From Cannabis sativa (taxonomy: Eukaryota > Streptophyta > Magnoliopsida > Rosales > Cannabaceae), in the NCBI RefSeq assembly GCF_029168945.1, contig NC_083602.1, forward strand, positions 60,780,600 to 60,844,599: DNA of 64,000 nucleotides, read 5' to 3'. How positions within the stretch are numbered: the stretch's first letter is position 1; every line of letters starts with the position of its first letter. The position numbers were made by a program, and so were the translations under genes. This document shows positions 49,330 through 60,204 of this stretch, piece after piece. The notes under the pieces were generated by a model, which was not told the origin of the DNA, did not search any database, and saw nothing but the letters and a program-made list of their open reading frames with translations.

Positions 49330-50550
49330 CTAGTTTGGTGGGGGGCCAAAGCGATCCATGTATGCCCTCCATTGTGTCATTTCCTCTTGCATGTTGTCAA
49401 ACCCTTGCTCCATGTCTACTCTCAATGTGGTAATATCACTCCGTATGGTTGTCATCTCATGTTGAAGAGTTGAAAATTGGTTGTTCATTTCACCTCTCAA
49501 GGTGGTGAAATTGGAAGTCATGGAAGTGGTAAGGTTGGCAAAAGCTTCTTCAAGGTTAAAGTGAGGAGCTTGGGGTATTGGAGGCACTTCCTCTTCGCCT
49601 TCCTCTTCATTTTGAGCTTGGACATCTTGCTCTTCCCCTTCATCTTCACTTGGGACCAAGTGTTCATCCTCATGGACATGGGACATTGAAGTGGTGGGAA
49701 TCCACTTCTTTTCCTCTTCATCGAATTTGTAGCGCATGAATTTGAATGTGATCTCACCAAGAGTGTCGGAATCCTTGGGTTCATAAACATCAATTTCATC
49801 TTCTATTGGGATTCCTAGAAGTGGGAATAAATAGCTAAGGAGATAACCATAGGGTAATGCCCTTTTTAGGGAAGGTTTAAACACTTCATGCATGGTTTTA
49901 AGGATGAGATAGCCTAGGTTAATTTGGTTTTCGCCCATTATAAGATTGTATAGGAGAACTTGATCAATGGCACTTACCTCATCTTGATGGCCTTTCCTAG
50001 GAATAAGATTTGAGCATATAAAGGCATGAACTATTTTCCCTTGAAGGGCGAGGTAGGTTCTTTTTTGTTTTAACCTAAAGGAGTTACCTACACACACATG
50101 ATTATTAAAGAGGTTAAAATTGAAAAAGGCATTATTTTTAAGGCGAGGTCTATGGTCAAGCAAGAGGCCATCTTTAGGTGCATTAAGAAAATCATTAAGC
50201 GAGTCAATAGTTAACTCAAAATGTACTCCTTTGAGATCTCCCCTAACGCTATATGGATCACATTGAAACTCAATGCAAGCATAGAAGGCTCTAACTAACC
50301 TAGGATATATATTTGTTTGAATTTCTAACAATTTTTCCCATCCCATACGCTCAATAAGAAAATTAAAGTTGACATACTCAAGGGCTTGGAGATCACATTG
50401 CTTACCATTGATGACATCCCTTTGAGAGTAATCTTCCTTGAACTTCCTTGCAATTTTTCCATGTGAGAAGAGATCATGCTTTGCCTTAGTCCTTTGCTCC
50501 TTTTGTTGCATTGACACTTTTTGCCTCTTTGGTCTTGAAGAAGAGGCCAT
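49330..50550 (-). CDS. Third ORF (ORF3) of Copia-2
   Basis: An intact frame of 406 codons starting MASSSRPKRQKVS, a basic N-terminus that could be a nuclear localisation signal. The central part (about residues 60-260) has RAFYACIEF, VRGDLKGVHFEL and a leucine-rich helical region, the same layout as the ORF3 domain of Copia-1 although overall similarity is low. An acidic Glu-rich linker follows near 300-330. The last 70 residues are a heptad-like coiled coil (LRGEMNNQFSTLQHEM, then TLRVDMEQGFDNMQEEM). No transmembrane segment or signal peptide is seen, so an envelope role is not supported. A role in oligomerisation or nucleic-acid handling is possible but unproven. Confidence 0.8.
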   Translation of the reverse strand: MASSSRPKRQKVSMQQKEQRTKAKHDLFSHGKIARKFKEDYSQRDVINGKQCDLQALEYVNFNFLIERMGWEKLLEIQTNIYPRLVRAFYACIEFQCDPYSVRGDLKGVHFELTIDSLNDFLNAPKDGLLLDHRPRLKNNAFFNFNLFNNHVCVGNSFRLKQKRTYLALQGKIVHAFICSNLIPRKGHQDEVSAIDQVLLYNLIMGENQINLGYLILKTMHEVFKPSLKRALPYGYLLSYLFPLLGIPIEDEIDVYEPKDSDTLGEITFKFMRYKFDEEEKKWIPTTSMSHVHEDEHLVPSEDEGEEQDVQAQNEEEGEEEVPPIPQAPHFNLEEAFANLTTSMTSNFTTLRGEMNNQFSTLQHEMTTIRSDITTLRVDMEQGFDNMQEEMTQWRAYMDRFGPPPN

Positions 50551-50792
50551 GGTGGTAGGAGGTTGAAGAGAATAAGGAGATTAGGTTTAGAGAGTGAGAA
50601 TTTGAGAGAAAAAGGGTTTGAGGCTCTATTTAGGGTTAAGGTATCTGAATGGGGGGTGAGGAAGTCGTTAATAGGGTTTTTATAGCAAAAAAATCAGTTT
50701 TGAAAAGACTGAAACAGCCTTGGAATCGGGCCCAGCGAAAAACCGGTTTACCGGTTTATCAGGTACACGCAGAACCGGTAAACCGGTTTCTG
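50551..50792 (-). promoter_or_regulatory. Likely internal promoter and leader of Copia-2 ORF3
   Basis: On the minus strand a TATA box TATAAAAA (50677-50684) lies 127 bp before the ATG. The leader is CT-rich with AACCCTAAAT and TCTCTAAACC words. Four ACCGGT(T/A) motifs lie at 50741-50790, 57-106 bp above the TATA box. The same motif cluster sits about 68-136 bp above the TATA box of the 5' LTR. This supports a real promoter sharing a regulator with the LTR. Confidence 0.55.
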
Positions 50793-51473
50793 CAGCAGGC
50801 CAATTTCCCGAAAATTGCTTGAAAACCCGTTTTGTCCAACCGTTTGACCCCAAATTTTTTTAGCACCTCAAATATGATAAAACAAAATTGCTCAAACAAG
50901 AAAAACTCAAAAATGATGAAAAATGACGATTTACGGTAAACTTTTCGAAAATTGCCAAGAAAACTAGAACCGTACCAAAAATGAGTTTTATGCAACGAAA
51001 TTGAAAAATTCTTTTTCCAGCAGTTTTATAAAATAAAATGTGAGGTGTAAAAACTTACGGAATCGAAAAATGTTGAAAAATGAGAGAGTTTGGCGAAAAA
51101 CACTCTTTTAGGCCTAAAAATCTAAAAATTCAACAAGTGAGGTACCAAAAATTTGTTTCATGCATATTTCAATCAAGATAAACCTATAGGCATACTAAAT
51201 ACATTCAATTTCACATATTCAAGCATATAGACACATAAGAAAATCAAATATGCAAAAATTCACATGTTCACTTGTTTAAATACAAGTCCAAAGTTCACCA
51301 AAAATCCACATTATGACCTATAATCTTGAGTTTTCAACAAGTATGGTTCATATAGGTCAAGTATCAATAAACTTTCTCATATATGCATATAAATCTCATT
51401 AATATCATATTTGGAACAATTATGCATAAATAAGTAAGTAAAGAGATATGAAATTTTTTATAGTTAACCAACC
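50793..51473 (-). other. Non-coding spacer between pol and ORF3 of Copia-2
   Basis: About 0.7 kb, AT-rich, with no supported gene. The short frame at 50759-50995 overlaps the motif cluster and has no recognisable domain. Confidence 0.6.
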
Positions 51474-54400
51474 TTATATTTCATTCAAGTTGGTCATGCC
51501 TAGCTCTCTTCTAATGAAACTAAATCTCTCATCACTAAGAGGCTTGGTGAATATATCCGCTAATTGGAATTCGGTGCTTACAAAGTCTAGCATAATATCA
51601 TCTCTTTGGATATGATCTCTAAGGAAGTGGTGCCTTATGTCAATATGCTTGGCTCTAGAATGCAATATTGGATTCTTAGAGAGGTTAATGGCATTAGTGT
51701 TATCACATTTTATGGGTGTACATTCAAAATCAATATCAAAATCCTTAAGAGTTTGTTTCATCCAAAGTATTTGTGCACAACAACTACCCGCGGCTATATA
51801 TTCGGCTTCGGTTGTGGATAGAGCTACCGAGTTTTGTTTCTTGCTAAACCATGACACTAAGGAATTTCCTAGAAAGTGACAAGTTCCACTAGTACTTTTT
51901 CTATCCGTCATACAACCGGCAAATTCGGCATCCGAGTAGCTAACTATTTCAAAGTTTGAGTTCTTGGGGTACCAAAGTCCTAGATTCATTGTGCCTATCA
52001 AGTATCTAAATATTCTCTTAACGGCACTCAAGTGGGATTCTTTAGGACAAGATTGGTACCTAGCACAAAGACCAACACTAAACAAAATATCCGGTCTACT
52101 AGCGGTTAAATATAATAAAGAGCCAATCATACCTCGATACTTGGTGATGTCTACATTCTTACCACTTTCATCTTTGTCCATCTTTATGAATGTGCTCATG
52201 GGTGTATTCATGGACTTTGCATTTGCCAAGTCAAACTTTTGAAGAAGATCCTTAATGTACTTAGTTTGACCTATGAATATGCCATCCTTTTGTTGCTTGA
52301 TTTGAAGTCCAAGAAAAAAGTTGAGTTCTCCCATCATGCTCATCTCAAACTCACTATGCATACACTTAGAAAATTCTTCACAAAGAGCATCATTAGTAGC
52401 ACCAAAAATAATATCATCAACATAAATTTGTACTATAATAATGTCTTTAGATTTTCTTTTTATAAAAAGTGTATTATCCGCTTTACCCATTGAAAAACCA
52501 TTTGAAATAAGAAAAGTGCTTAATCTTTCATACCAAGCTCTAGGAGCTTGCTTTAAACCATATAAAGCCTTTTTCAATTTGTAAACATGGTTAGGGTATT
52601 TATGATTTTGAAAACCGGGTGGTTGAGAGACATAAACCTCTTCCATAATGTACCCATTTAAGAATGCACTTTTTACATCCATTTGATACAAGATAAAATT
52701 CTTGTGGCATGCAAAAGCTAACAACATTCTAATGGACTCAAGTCTTGCTACCGGGGCAAAGGTTTCCTCATAATCAATTCCTTCTTCTTGATTGTAACCT
52801 TGGGCCACTAATCTAGCCTTATTACGCACAATGACCCCATGCTCATCTACCTTATTTCTATAGACCCATTTTGTTCCAATCACCGATTGATGTGACGGTC
52901 TTGGAACTAACTCCCAAACATTATTTCTTATAAATTGATTTATTTCTTCTTGCATAGCTAGAAGCCAAAATTCATCAACTTCGGCCTCTTTAAAATTCTT
53001 TGGTTCAATTTGAGAAATAAAAGCAATGAAATTACACAAGTTTCTAAGGGAGTTTCTAGTAGTGACACCTTGAGAAGGATCACCTAGAATTTGGTCTATA
53101 GGATGAGCACTTTTGAATTTCCACTCACGTGGAAGGTTAGAGTTCATACCTTGGCTTTCATTTACCTTTTCCACGGGTGGTTCCTCTTTGGGAGTTTGTG
53201 AAGGAGCATTGGAAGTCTCTCCAATTTCGAGATTTTGAACCTCATCTCCCAAACCTACAACATCATCATCTAAACTTTTGCTTGTAGGCGGGTTAGTCTC
53301 ATCAAAAGCAACATGAATAGATTCTTCAACAACATTAGTTCTTTTGTTATAAATTCTATAAGCTTTACTATGTGTTGAATACCCTATAAAAATTCCAACA
53401 TCGGATTTCGCATCAAATTTTCCAAGGTTGTCCTTGGTGTTTAAAATGTAACATTTGCATCCAAAAACTTTAAAATAACCAATGTTGGGTTTTCTTCCTT
53501 TCCAAAGCTCATAAGGGGTTTTATTCATGTTGGGCCTAATGAAAACACGATTCAAAATATAGCAAGAGGTATTAACGGCCTCGGCCCAAAAATATTTTGG
53601 TAATGAAATTTCATTTAGCATTGACCTAGCCATTTCTTGAATTGTTCTATTCTTCCTTTCGACAACTCCATTTTGTTGTGGAGTTCTTGGTGCCGAAAAG
53701 TTATGGTTAAAACCATGATCATCACAAAACAATTCTAAGGCATCATTGTCAAACTCACCACCATGGTCACTCCTAACGGAGGTAATAGAATATCCTTTTT
53801 CATTTTGCACATTTTTACAAAATTTGACAAAGTTTTCCAAAACATCACTTTTAAGAGTCAAGAAAATAACCCAAGTAAATCTTGAAAAATCATCAACAAT
53901 TACAAATGCATAGTATTTACCACCAAGACTAGCAATTCTAGAAGGACCAAATAAATCAATATGAAGCAATTGCAAAGGTCTAGTAGTTGAAATTTCTTTC
54001 TTGGAATGAAAAGATGTTTTAATTTGTTTTCCAAATTGGCATGCATCACAAAGTTTATCTTTAACAAACGGAATAGATGGCAAACCAATAACAAGATCTT
54101 TTCTAACCAATTTTGAAATAGAATCCATACTAGCATGTCCTAATCTTCTATGCCACAACCAAGAATTATCATTCATAACGGTTAAACATTTATTTTTACT
54201 ATCAAAAGAATCAACATCAATAACATACACATTATCCTTCCTTACTCCAAGGAAAATAACTTCATTGGTTGAAACATTTTCAATGGAGCATTTTGAGGAT
54301 TCAAACACAACACGAAAACCTATATCACATAATTGACTAATACTAAGCAAGTTATGTTTAAGATTATCAACAAGAAGCACATTTTTAATACATGGAGAGT

Positions 54401-54548
54401 ATATGTTACCGATATCACCAATGCCCAAGATTTTTCCTTTTGAATTGTCTCCAAAAGTGACAAAGCCACTTTCCTTGCTTTTAAAGCTTGAAAATCTTGA
54501 TGGATCACCGGTCATATGCTTTGAACATCCACTATCCAAGAACCATAA
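51474..54548 (-). CDS. pol: Copia-2 pol polyprotein: protease, integrase, RT, RNase H
   Basis: An uninterrupted frame of just over 1020 codons with all catalytic motifs. Protease is [10 protein letters not shown] at the start. The gag-pre-integrase motif is [10 protein letters not shown] near residue 130. The integrase core has [26 protein letters not shown] and [10 protein letters not shown]. Reverse transcriptase has [46 protein letters not shown] and YVDD. RNase H has [29 protein letters not shown] and KHIDIRHHF. The protease frame is open only a short way upstream of DSG (no ATG there), so pol must be reached from gag by frameshifting, or an indel broke a once continuous frame. It runs at -1 relative to gag. 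Confidence 0.93.
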   Translation of the reverse strand, partial: LWFLDSGCSKHMTGDPSRFSSFKSKESGFVTFGDNSKGKILGIGDIGNIYSPCIKNVLLVDNLKHNLLSISQLCDIGFRVVFESSKCSIENVSTNEVIFLGVRKDNVYVIDVDSFDSKNKCLTVMNDNSWLWHRRLGHASMDSISKLVRKDLVIGLPSIPFVKDKLCDACQFGKQIKTSFHSKKEISTTRPLQLLHIDLFGPSRIASLGGKYYAFVIVDDFSRFTWVIFLTLKSDVLENFVKFCKNVQNEKGYSITSVRSDHGGEFDNDALELFCDDHGFNHNFSAPRTPQQNGVVERKNRTIQEMARSMLNEISLPKYFWAEAVNTSCYILNRVFIRPNMNKTPYELWKGRKPNIGYFKVFGCKCYILNTKDNLGKFDAKSDVGIFIGYSTHSKAYRIYNKRTNVVEESIHVAFDETNPPTSKSLDDDVVGLGDEVQNLEIGETSNAPSQTPKEEPPVEKVNESQGMNSNLPREWKFKSAHPIDQILGDPSQGVTTRNSLRNLCNFIAFISQIEPKNFKEAEVDEFWLLAMQEEINQFIRNNVWELVPRPSHQSVIGTKWVYRNKVDEHGVIVRNKARLVAQGYNQEEGIDYEETFAPVARLESIRMLLAFACHKNFILYQMDVKSAFLNGYIMEEVYVSQPPGFQNHKYPNHVYKLKKALYGLKQAPRAWYERLSTFLISNGFSMGKADNTLFIKRKSKDIIIVQIYVDDIIFGATNDALCEEFSKCMHSEFEMSMMGELNFFLGLQIKQQKDGIFIGQTKYIKDLLQKFDLANAKSMNTPMSTFIKMDKDESGKNVDITKYRGMIGSLLYLTASRPDILFSVGLCARYQSCPKESHLSAVKRIFRYLIGTMNLGLWYPKNSNFEIVSYSDAEFAGCMTDRKSTSGTCHFLGNSLVSWFSKKQNSVALSTTEAEYIAAGSCCAQILWMKQTLKDFDIDFECTPIKCDNTNAINLSKNPILHSRAKHIDIRHHFLRDHIQRDDIMLDFVSTEFQLADIFTKPLSDERFSFIRRELGMTNLNEI

Positions 54549-54586
54549 GCTTTGGCTCTTTCTTGTTGATTCCTACAAAAACAAGT

Positions 54587-56245
54587 TCATTTGTTGGCTT
54601 TTGGTACCCATATAACTTTGGGTCCATTCATGTTAGTTCTAGAACCCTTTGGTACCCATTTAGTCTTGCCTAGATATGCAAATTTCTTTACATGACAATA
54701 GGAAATAGTATGACCATCTCGGTTACAATATGTGCATGTAAAGTGAGGTAGACTAGATGATTTCACAAAAAAGTTTCTCAAAAATTTTTGTTTCTTACTA
54801 GGATCATAACCAATACCATTTTTTGAAAAACCACATGATTGGTTTCCCACCATGAGATCATAGCCTTCCTTACCTCTAGTGAAGGTATATATGTCATTTT
54901 TTAGGCTTCTCACATGGGCTTTCAAATCAATAATTTCTTTCTTATGTGAAGCACATGTAGCACATTGAGATTTAGCTATAAGTTCTTTTTCATTTATTTT
55001 CAAAATCGCAATTTCTTTTAAAAGCATGTTGGTCTTCTCTCTAAGGATTTGGTTTTTAACAAGCAATTTACCAAAATCATCAAATAGTTCCTTAAATGAA
55101 TTAGACAACTCATCATATGACATATCTAAGTTATCATCATCATTTTTGCTATCACAATCATTTTGGTTAGAAATGCTTACCCCATCATCAAGTGCCATCA
55201 TGCACATGTTTGCCACTTCATTCTTTCCTTCTTCTTCGGAGTCCTCTTCGTCACTATTGAGCCAATCCGCCAACATTGCCCTTCCTTTGTATTTGTTCTT
55301 CTTTCTCATTGGACAATCCATCTTCATATGTCCGGGCTTCTTGCACTCAAAGCAAATTGGTGGATCATCTTTGCTTTTTCTTTCTTTTGAGTCACTCCCT
55401 CTTTGTGGCTTCTTCCCAAAGTTCTTTTTGAATTTCATGAACTTTTTGTATTTCTTAGAGAAGAGTGCCAAGTCCTCCATGTCACTACATAAGCTTTCCT
55501 CATCTTCTTCACTAATGGCATGGGAGGAGGAAGACTTGAATGCAATAGTCTTCTTTTTCTTCTCAACTTCCTCTTCTTCTTGAGCACTCATGAAAATTTC
55601 ATGGTTCATGAGTGAGCCAATTAGTTCTTCCAAGGGAAGTGTTGAGAGATCCTTAGCTTCTTGAATGGCAACCACCTTTCCTTGATAAGCCTTGGTGAGA
55701 CTTCTCAAAATCTTGGTCACCATATCCTTTTGAGTAAGTACCTTGCCAAGAGAGTTCAAACCATTAGTAATTGTAGTGAAGCGAGTATACATATTAGCAA
55801 TGGTTTCATCCGATTTCATCTTAAAGTTCTCATATTGAGTGGAATAAATTTGAATTTTAGTTTCCTTCATAGCACTAGTTCCTTGATGAGTAACTTCAAG
55901 AATTTTCCACATATCATAAGCGGTAGAGGCTTGTTCAATATTTTTAAAAATATTTCTATCCAAACCACATATAAGAGCATATTTAGCTTTAGCATTTTTA
56001 GAAAGCATTTTCTTATCATTTTCATCATATGCTTCATAAGTCTTAATTACTTCCACACCATTTATGACATGTTTAGCAACATAAGGACCACTAGACACAA
56101 TATGCCACAAATCATAGTCAATAGATTGAAGGTAAGTTTCCATTCTAATTTTCCAATAAGGAAAATCTACTCCATTGAAGTATGGTGCTCTATTTGTGCT
56201 AAAACCTTCTAACATGTTATTTTGTGAATTACTTGGAAACGCCAT
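54587..56245 (-). CDS. gag: Copia-2 gag, nucleocapsid protein
   Basis: 552 codons from the ATG at 56245, about 40 bp after the primer-binding site. It has the UBN2-type capsid region (YFNGVDFPYWKIRMETYLQS, then AYDMWKILEVTHQGT and ANMYTRFTTITNGL). A CCHC knuckle CFECKKPGHMKMDC lies near residue 300, and a second CTYCNRDGHTISYC near 510. The linker is acidic with coiled-coil character. The C-terminus has two WVPK motifs common in Sirevirus gags. It ends in a TGA-type stop about 40 bp before the protease motif, which is in another frame. Confidence 0.92.
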   Translation of the reverse strand: MAFPSNSQNNMLEGFSTNRAPYFNGVDFPYWKIRMETYLQSIDYDLWHIVSSGPYVAKHVINGVEVIKTYEAYDENDKKMLSKNAKAKYALICGLDRNIFKNIEQASTAYDMWKILEVTHQGTSAMKETKIQIYSTQYENFKMKSDETIANMYTRFTTITNGLNSLGKVLTQKDMVTKILRSLTKAYQGKVVAIQEAKDLSTLPLEELIGSLMNHEIFMSAQEEEEVEKKKKTIAFKSSSSHAISEEDEESLCSDMEDLALFSKKYKKFMKFKKNFGKKPQRGSDSKERKSKDDPPICFECKKPGHMKMDCPMRKKNKYKGRAMLADWLNSDEEDSEEEGKNEVANMCMMALDDGVSISNQNDCDSKNDDDNLDMSYDELSNSFKELFDDFGKLLVKNQILREKTNMLLKEIAILKINEKELIAKSQCATCASHKKEIIDLKAHVRSLKNDIYTFTRGKEGYDLMVGNQSCGFSKNGIGYDPSKKQKFLRNFFVKSSSLPHFTCTYCNRDGHTISYCHVKKFAYLGKTKWVPKGSRTNMNGPKVIWVPKANK

Positions 56246-56285
56246 GCTCTAGATTGTGAAATCTAATCAAATAATTTGAGCCCTT

Positions 56286-56297
56286 GCTCTGATACCA
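56286..56297 (-). promoter_or_regulatory. Primer-binding site of Copia-2 (tRNA-iMet)
   Basis: The minus strand reads TGGTATCAGAGC two bases beyond the LTR end. Confidence 0.93.
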
Positions 56298-56299
56298 AT

Positions 56300-57768
56300 T
56301 GTTAGCCCAAGATATGTTTCCAAGAGGGGGGGTGAATTGGAAATTTAAACTAATTTCGGAAAATTAAAACTTTTAACACAAAATTATGCAATTAGTCAAT
56401 TAATCAAGTAAAAGCAAGTAGTATGGCAAGCAATATATTAAGACAAATAATTAAACTTGTAAAGTAAAGAGTTTAAGGATTAGAAAATGCAAACTCTCGA
56501 TTTTTACAAGGTTCGGTAGAACTATGCCACCTACGTCCTTGGTCTTCAAAGCTATGGACCTAGCTTTGAGTTCCAATATCGAGCCAAGTTAACGGGCTTG
56601 ACTAACCCTTACAACCGGGAAATTTTCACCAAGGTATTTCCAAACCTCTTACAATAGTTTCGCACCCCCGAGGACTATTAACCTCTTTCTCGGATTGTTA
56701 AAGTGCCAATCTCACTATTTCCGGGTTGTTTACAAAACCGGTGCCAACCTCACCTCAATCACAATATGGAAATGTGTTTGATATACAAGCTAAAATCACT
56801 CTAGAAATATGATGATACAATGGAAACCTAGAGTGAAAAGCAAGCACACTTAAGATGAATATAATCAAATTTTGGCTCAAAGTGTGTGAAATGTGTTGGT
56901 TTGGATTTCAAACTTAGAAGCTCCTTAATCTCACTTAGATAGGTTAGATATATGTAATAAATGCTCAACCAACTTGATTTTTTGAGTGAAAATCGAGTTT
57001 ATATAGTGTTTAAGTGAAAAATAGCCGTTTATAGCCGTTGGGCACGAAAAACGAGACTCCCTCTGGGAAAATCGGTTCACCGGTTTACAATAGGGTAACC
57101 GGTTCATGGAGAACCGGTTTACCTCTTTGAAACCGGTTAACCTAAATCCAGGCAGTGGGAAAAAGTTCGATTTTTCGCACTAAAACGGCCATAACTCTCT
57201 ACTCGATTATCCGATTTCAGAAATTCAAACTTTGTTCTCTTAGTTAAACAAAATGTGATTTAGAAATTCAATCAAAAAAATTTTTGAACTATCGTGTGAG
57301 AAAACTTGTTGCACAAGTTAGTGAATGGGCCAAAATTTAAATTTATAAAAACTTAGTGTGCTATGCAAATCACTTTAACAAGACTAAAGTAGATTTATAC
57401 CATTTAATTTTGAGTAGTCTTGATGTAGATGAGCCTCCTAGCTTGATTTGCATGTTTTTGATCCCAAGTTGACTTTTCCCGAGAGTTGACCTTGACTTTG
57501 ACTTTGACTTTCGGGTTGACTTTTTGACTTTGGGCTTTTGAAGACCTCTTTTGAATAGGGTCGTGAGTTGTTGATCCCTTGATGAATCTTTTGCTCTTGA
57601 TATGCTTGTTGAATCCATTTAGTGTTGCTTTCAAAAGTTTGGTAAAAATACCAAAATATTTATTTTCTCTTTTAAATTTGCTACAAAATCAATAAATCAT
57701 TAGTAACAAATAATAATCAAATATTTGTTAATCATCAAAACAAGGAGATCGAAAAGTTTGAGTTAACA
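56300..57768 (-). repeat. 5' LTR of Copia-2, with promoter motifs
   Basis: On the minus strand the TATA box CTATATAAAC is at 56997-57006. An ACCGGTT cluster of five or six copies lies at 57073-57142, upstream of it. Further upstream, at about 57467-57534, seven TTGAC(C/T) cores occur on the plus strand. The 3' LTR has eight because of one extra TTGACT unit. TTGACC/T is the W-box recognised by WRKY factors. Confidence 0.9.
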
Positions 57769-57773
57769 AATTT

Positions 57774-58801
57774 GATCTTTAATATATGTCACATGCAATA
57801 ATTTCTAACATTGCAAGTAATAACAATGTATAGTAACATGACTAATACAAACAATCTTTAAAAGTAGTTGAATTCAATTCGTATCATTCTCTGCAGGGAA
57901 TGATGAATAATAAATACATGTCTCATATATTTAAATAATATTAGTCATGCTCACTGTTATTCTTATACTTTGATGTTTCAATGCAATTTTCTTAATATTC
58001 TTTTTAGGTATTCAAAACCTACTATAAAATTGCATCAATAATAATCATTTTTAATGATTCTTTAGTTGTATTCACATAAATACAATCATTTTTTTTTTAC
58101 AAATATAAAACATTTACTTCAGGAAATGTTTGTCAAAATGTATATCGATATTAAATTACTTTTCACTGTCCTCAAAGAATACAAGAACATATATATAAAT
58201 ATGTACTCATCTCTTTCATTATATATCCATCAACTATATAATGAATATTACGTTTGCATAATCTTCAGGATATATGCAAGATTTTATTGAGGACGCATAA
58301 TCATCAGGATATATGCAATATTTTATCGAGGATGCATAATCTTCAGGATATATGCAATATTTTATCGATGATGCATAATCTTCAGGATATATGCAATATT
58401 TTATCGATGATGCATAATCTTTAGGATATATGCAATATTTTATCGATAATACATAATCTTTTGGATATATGTATAATTTATATAGATTTTCTCTATCATA
58501 TCATAGGCACACATATATTGTAAATATTATAAATGATAAGAACATAATATATATATATATGAAATTAATAATAAATATATAAAAACATATACATACATAT
58601 ATAATATATAAATATATAGATAAAAAGAAAAAGGAAACCAAATGATTCTTGAAATTGTTTCAGTCAGATGAGTATATATATAAATATATATTAAGTGTAT
58701 CGTGACTTTGAAACAATTCAAGAACTTTAACAAAATACTTACATTGGGTCTTAGACAGAGATTCATGCTTGAAGCTTGGGCAGAGACTCGTGCTGATAAC
58801 G
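57774..58801 (-). other. Remaining 5' internal part of S2
   Basis: Non-coding. It includes palindrome 57883-57904 (ATCATTC and GAATGAT around TCTGCAGG), the 39-bp array at about 58250-58465, the Helitron empty site near 58668-58690, a single 25-bp leader unit and the primer-binding region. Confidence 0.8.
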
Positions 58802-59054
58802 TGTTATAAAATAATATAAAATAATATAAAGTAGATGAGAAAAAAGAAGAAGAAGATGAAGAGAGAAAGAGAAAGTGAATGAGAATTTTTGAGTTGTTTA
58901 TTCCAATGGGGTAAACCCTTATTTATACAAATACAAGAGTGAGATATTAAGAAACTAAGAAAAAAGGAAACTAAGGAAAAGAGGAATGTTGATTACAATT
59001 CATGGTAATAAATAAAAGATTTGGATATCCGCATAATTATTAATATTTATAACA
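58802..59054 (-). repeat. 5' LTR of S2
   Basis: 253 bp and the partner of 43229-43475. The target duplication AATAT follows at 59055-59059. Confidence 0.93.
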
Positions 59055-59059
59055 AATAT

Positions 59060-59401
59060 ATACTTCTTAATAAATGGAAAACCTCATTGATATATCAATA
59101 CAGCTAATACAATGTGTTGGATATTAGAATGAAAACCGGGCAAATAACAACATTTTAGTCTGAGAACTGACTGAGTTACACCTTGAGGTTTTATGTAAAG
59201 TAAATCATATCTAAAACCCCAAGGTTTCAATTTAGTAAAAGATATAGAATTGAGTTACAAGTTCGCTGTGGTTACTGGTTACTTATCAAAAAAAGAAAAA
59301 AAGTTCACTGTGGCTTGCCAGGTTTGGGTTTCAATTTAGATGCAAACTCAATTCTATATCACCACACTATTTACTCTATACACTATTCTCGATTTCTACC
59401 A
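59060..59401. other. Unique sequence left of the tandem duplication
   Basis: AT-rich, with TTTGGGTTTCAATTTAG-like words at about 59220 and 59330. No gene is seen. If 59402 onward is the original elongin C locus, this is its 3' flank or the end of its 3' UTR. Confidence 0.45.
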
Positions 59402-59879
59402 ATGCTTCAGGTTTTCCGTTTAATCAGTTTGCATATGTGAGCTTCAGTTTGGTATTCCAAATATCCTGTAACTTAATCATTTTACACAATTACATTAGTA
59501 AATTTCTGCATCCAGAACAAAACATTTCTGCAAATATTTGATTATGCAACAATTCTACATGGTCTTATTAATTGTAAAGGACATGACCACATCAGTTTGC
59601 AGTCATACACTGTTCCAAGAGTTCCAATCAAATGTATCCTTGTACTATACTAAATTGAAATCTAGGAGTAAATTCCAGTACTTATTAACAATATACAATT
59701 CCTATGAAATCCAGCCTTCTCCAGCCACAATCTTCTCCTTGAATAAACCTGGTAGCGGTGGATAGTGAAAATTAAGAAACATGTTAACACGAGATAAGAA
59801 TTAGTTGGCAAGGAATATTGAAGTTAACTTACAATGACAGAAAGGCAAGTGCTTCAAGAGGCAAGAATGAGACAATACA

Positions 59880-59958
59880 CTAAGTGTGGAGATAATTAGC
59901 TGCCATCATCAACTCTAGAGTCAATTCAGGTTCAATGTGGAACTCGGTCTCTTTCCCG
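59880..59958 (-). pseudogene. Last exon of elongin C, copy 1
   Basis: On the minus strand, after an acceptor CTTCTGTCAG, 79 bases encode the C-terminus of elongin C: GKETEFHIEPEL, then TLELMMAANYLHT and a TAG stop. Elongin C is a SKP1/BTB-fold adaptor of cullin-RING ubiquitin ligases and is highly conserved, so the match is clear although short. The acceptor and ending are intact. The first coding base completes a split Ser codon from an exon outside the window. A GTAAGT donor downstream of the stop (about 59826) and an acceptor CTACCAG (about 59752) suggest a 3'-UTR intron. Retroelement gag and LTR sequence lies directly upstream. Whether this copy still belongs to a working gene depends on sequence beyond 64000. 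Confidence 0.8.
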
Positions 59959-60204
59959 CTGACAGAAGAGCAACATATCCATCAAGTTAGATTGGAGAAA
60001 AGAAGATCAGATAATGAAATAAACTAATAAAGTCCTCAACTATAATATCTACCCCCTAACATAAAGAGGGGAACAAGGGAAGAAAAAAAAAACGTTAATG
60101 TTTCTATTATCCTAAAGTTTCTAAAAGACCAGTGAGTGGCCTCTCTACAAGTTGATGTATGAGAAACTTTTACTTTTTATCAAAAATGTACGAGTAACTT
60201 GGTG
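59959..60204 (-). other. Junction zone between gag and the elongin C exon
   Basis: AT-rich and non-coding, probably the 3' part of the last elongin C intron with the retroelement border somewhere inside. A minus-strand purine tract GGGGGTAGA at about 60049-60057 may be a polypurine tract, but no LTR follows it. Confidence 0.4.

Larger units (their letters stand above)
47347..57768 (-). mobile_element. Full-length Sirevirus-type Copia retrotransposon (Copia-2), 10,422 bp
   Basis: LTRs of 1476 bp (47347-48822) and 1469 bp (56300-57768), TSD AATTT at 47342-47346 and 57769-57773, a tRNA-iMet primer-binding site, gag, an uninterrupted pol, a third ORF and a four-part purine-tract array. It is nested in S2. 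The LTRs are almost identical (a handful of substitutions and one 6-bp repeat-unit change), so it is young. Only the gag-pol junction is out of frame. It is the least damaged mobile element here. Sequence is clearly different from Copia-1. Confidence 0.95.
43229..59054 (-). mobile_element. S2: second copy of the S family, holding Copia-2
   Basis: Same family as S1 in the opposite orientation. LTRs are 43229-43475 (3') and 58802-59054 (5'), TSD AATAT at 43224-43228 and 59055-59059. The purine tract lies at 43476-43485 and the primer-binding region CGTTATCAGCACGAG at 58787-58801 on the minus strand. Without Copia-2 (47347-57768) the element is about 5.4 kb. It keeps the RNase H tail, the triplicated block, the CTGAA palindromes and the 39-bp array, and lacks the Helitron. 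LTRs differ by about four substitutions and a 6-bp indel. Confidence 0.92.

Noticed and set aside
55026..56212. Plus-strand open frames of 183-185 codons over Copia-2 gag
   Set aside because: They are antisense to a clear gag frame, have Ser/Phe/Leu-biased composition typical of reverse-frame translation and match no family.
58527..58766. Hydrophobic minus-strand frame of 79 codons rich in Tyr and Ile
   Set aside because: It comes from translating TA-rich microsatellite DNA within S2.
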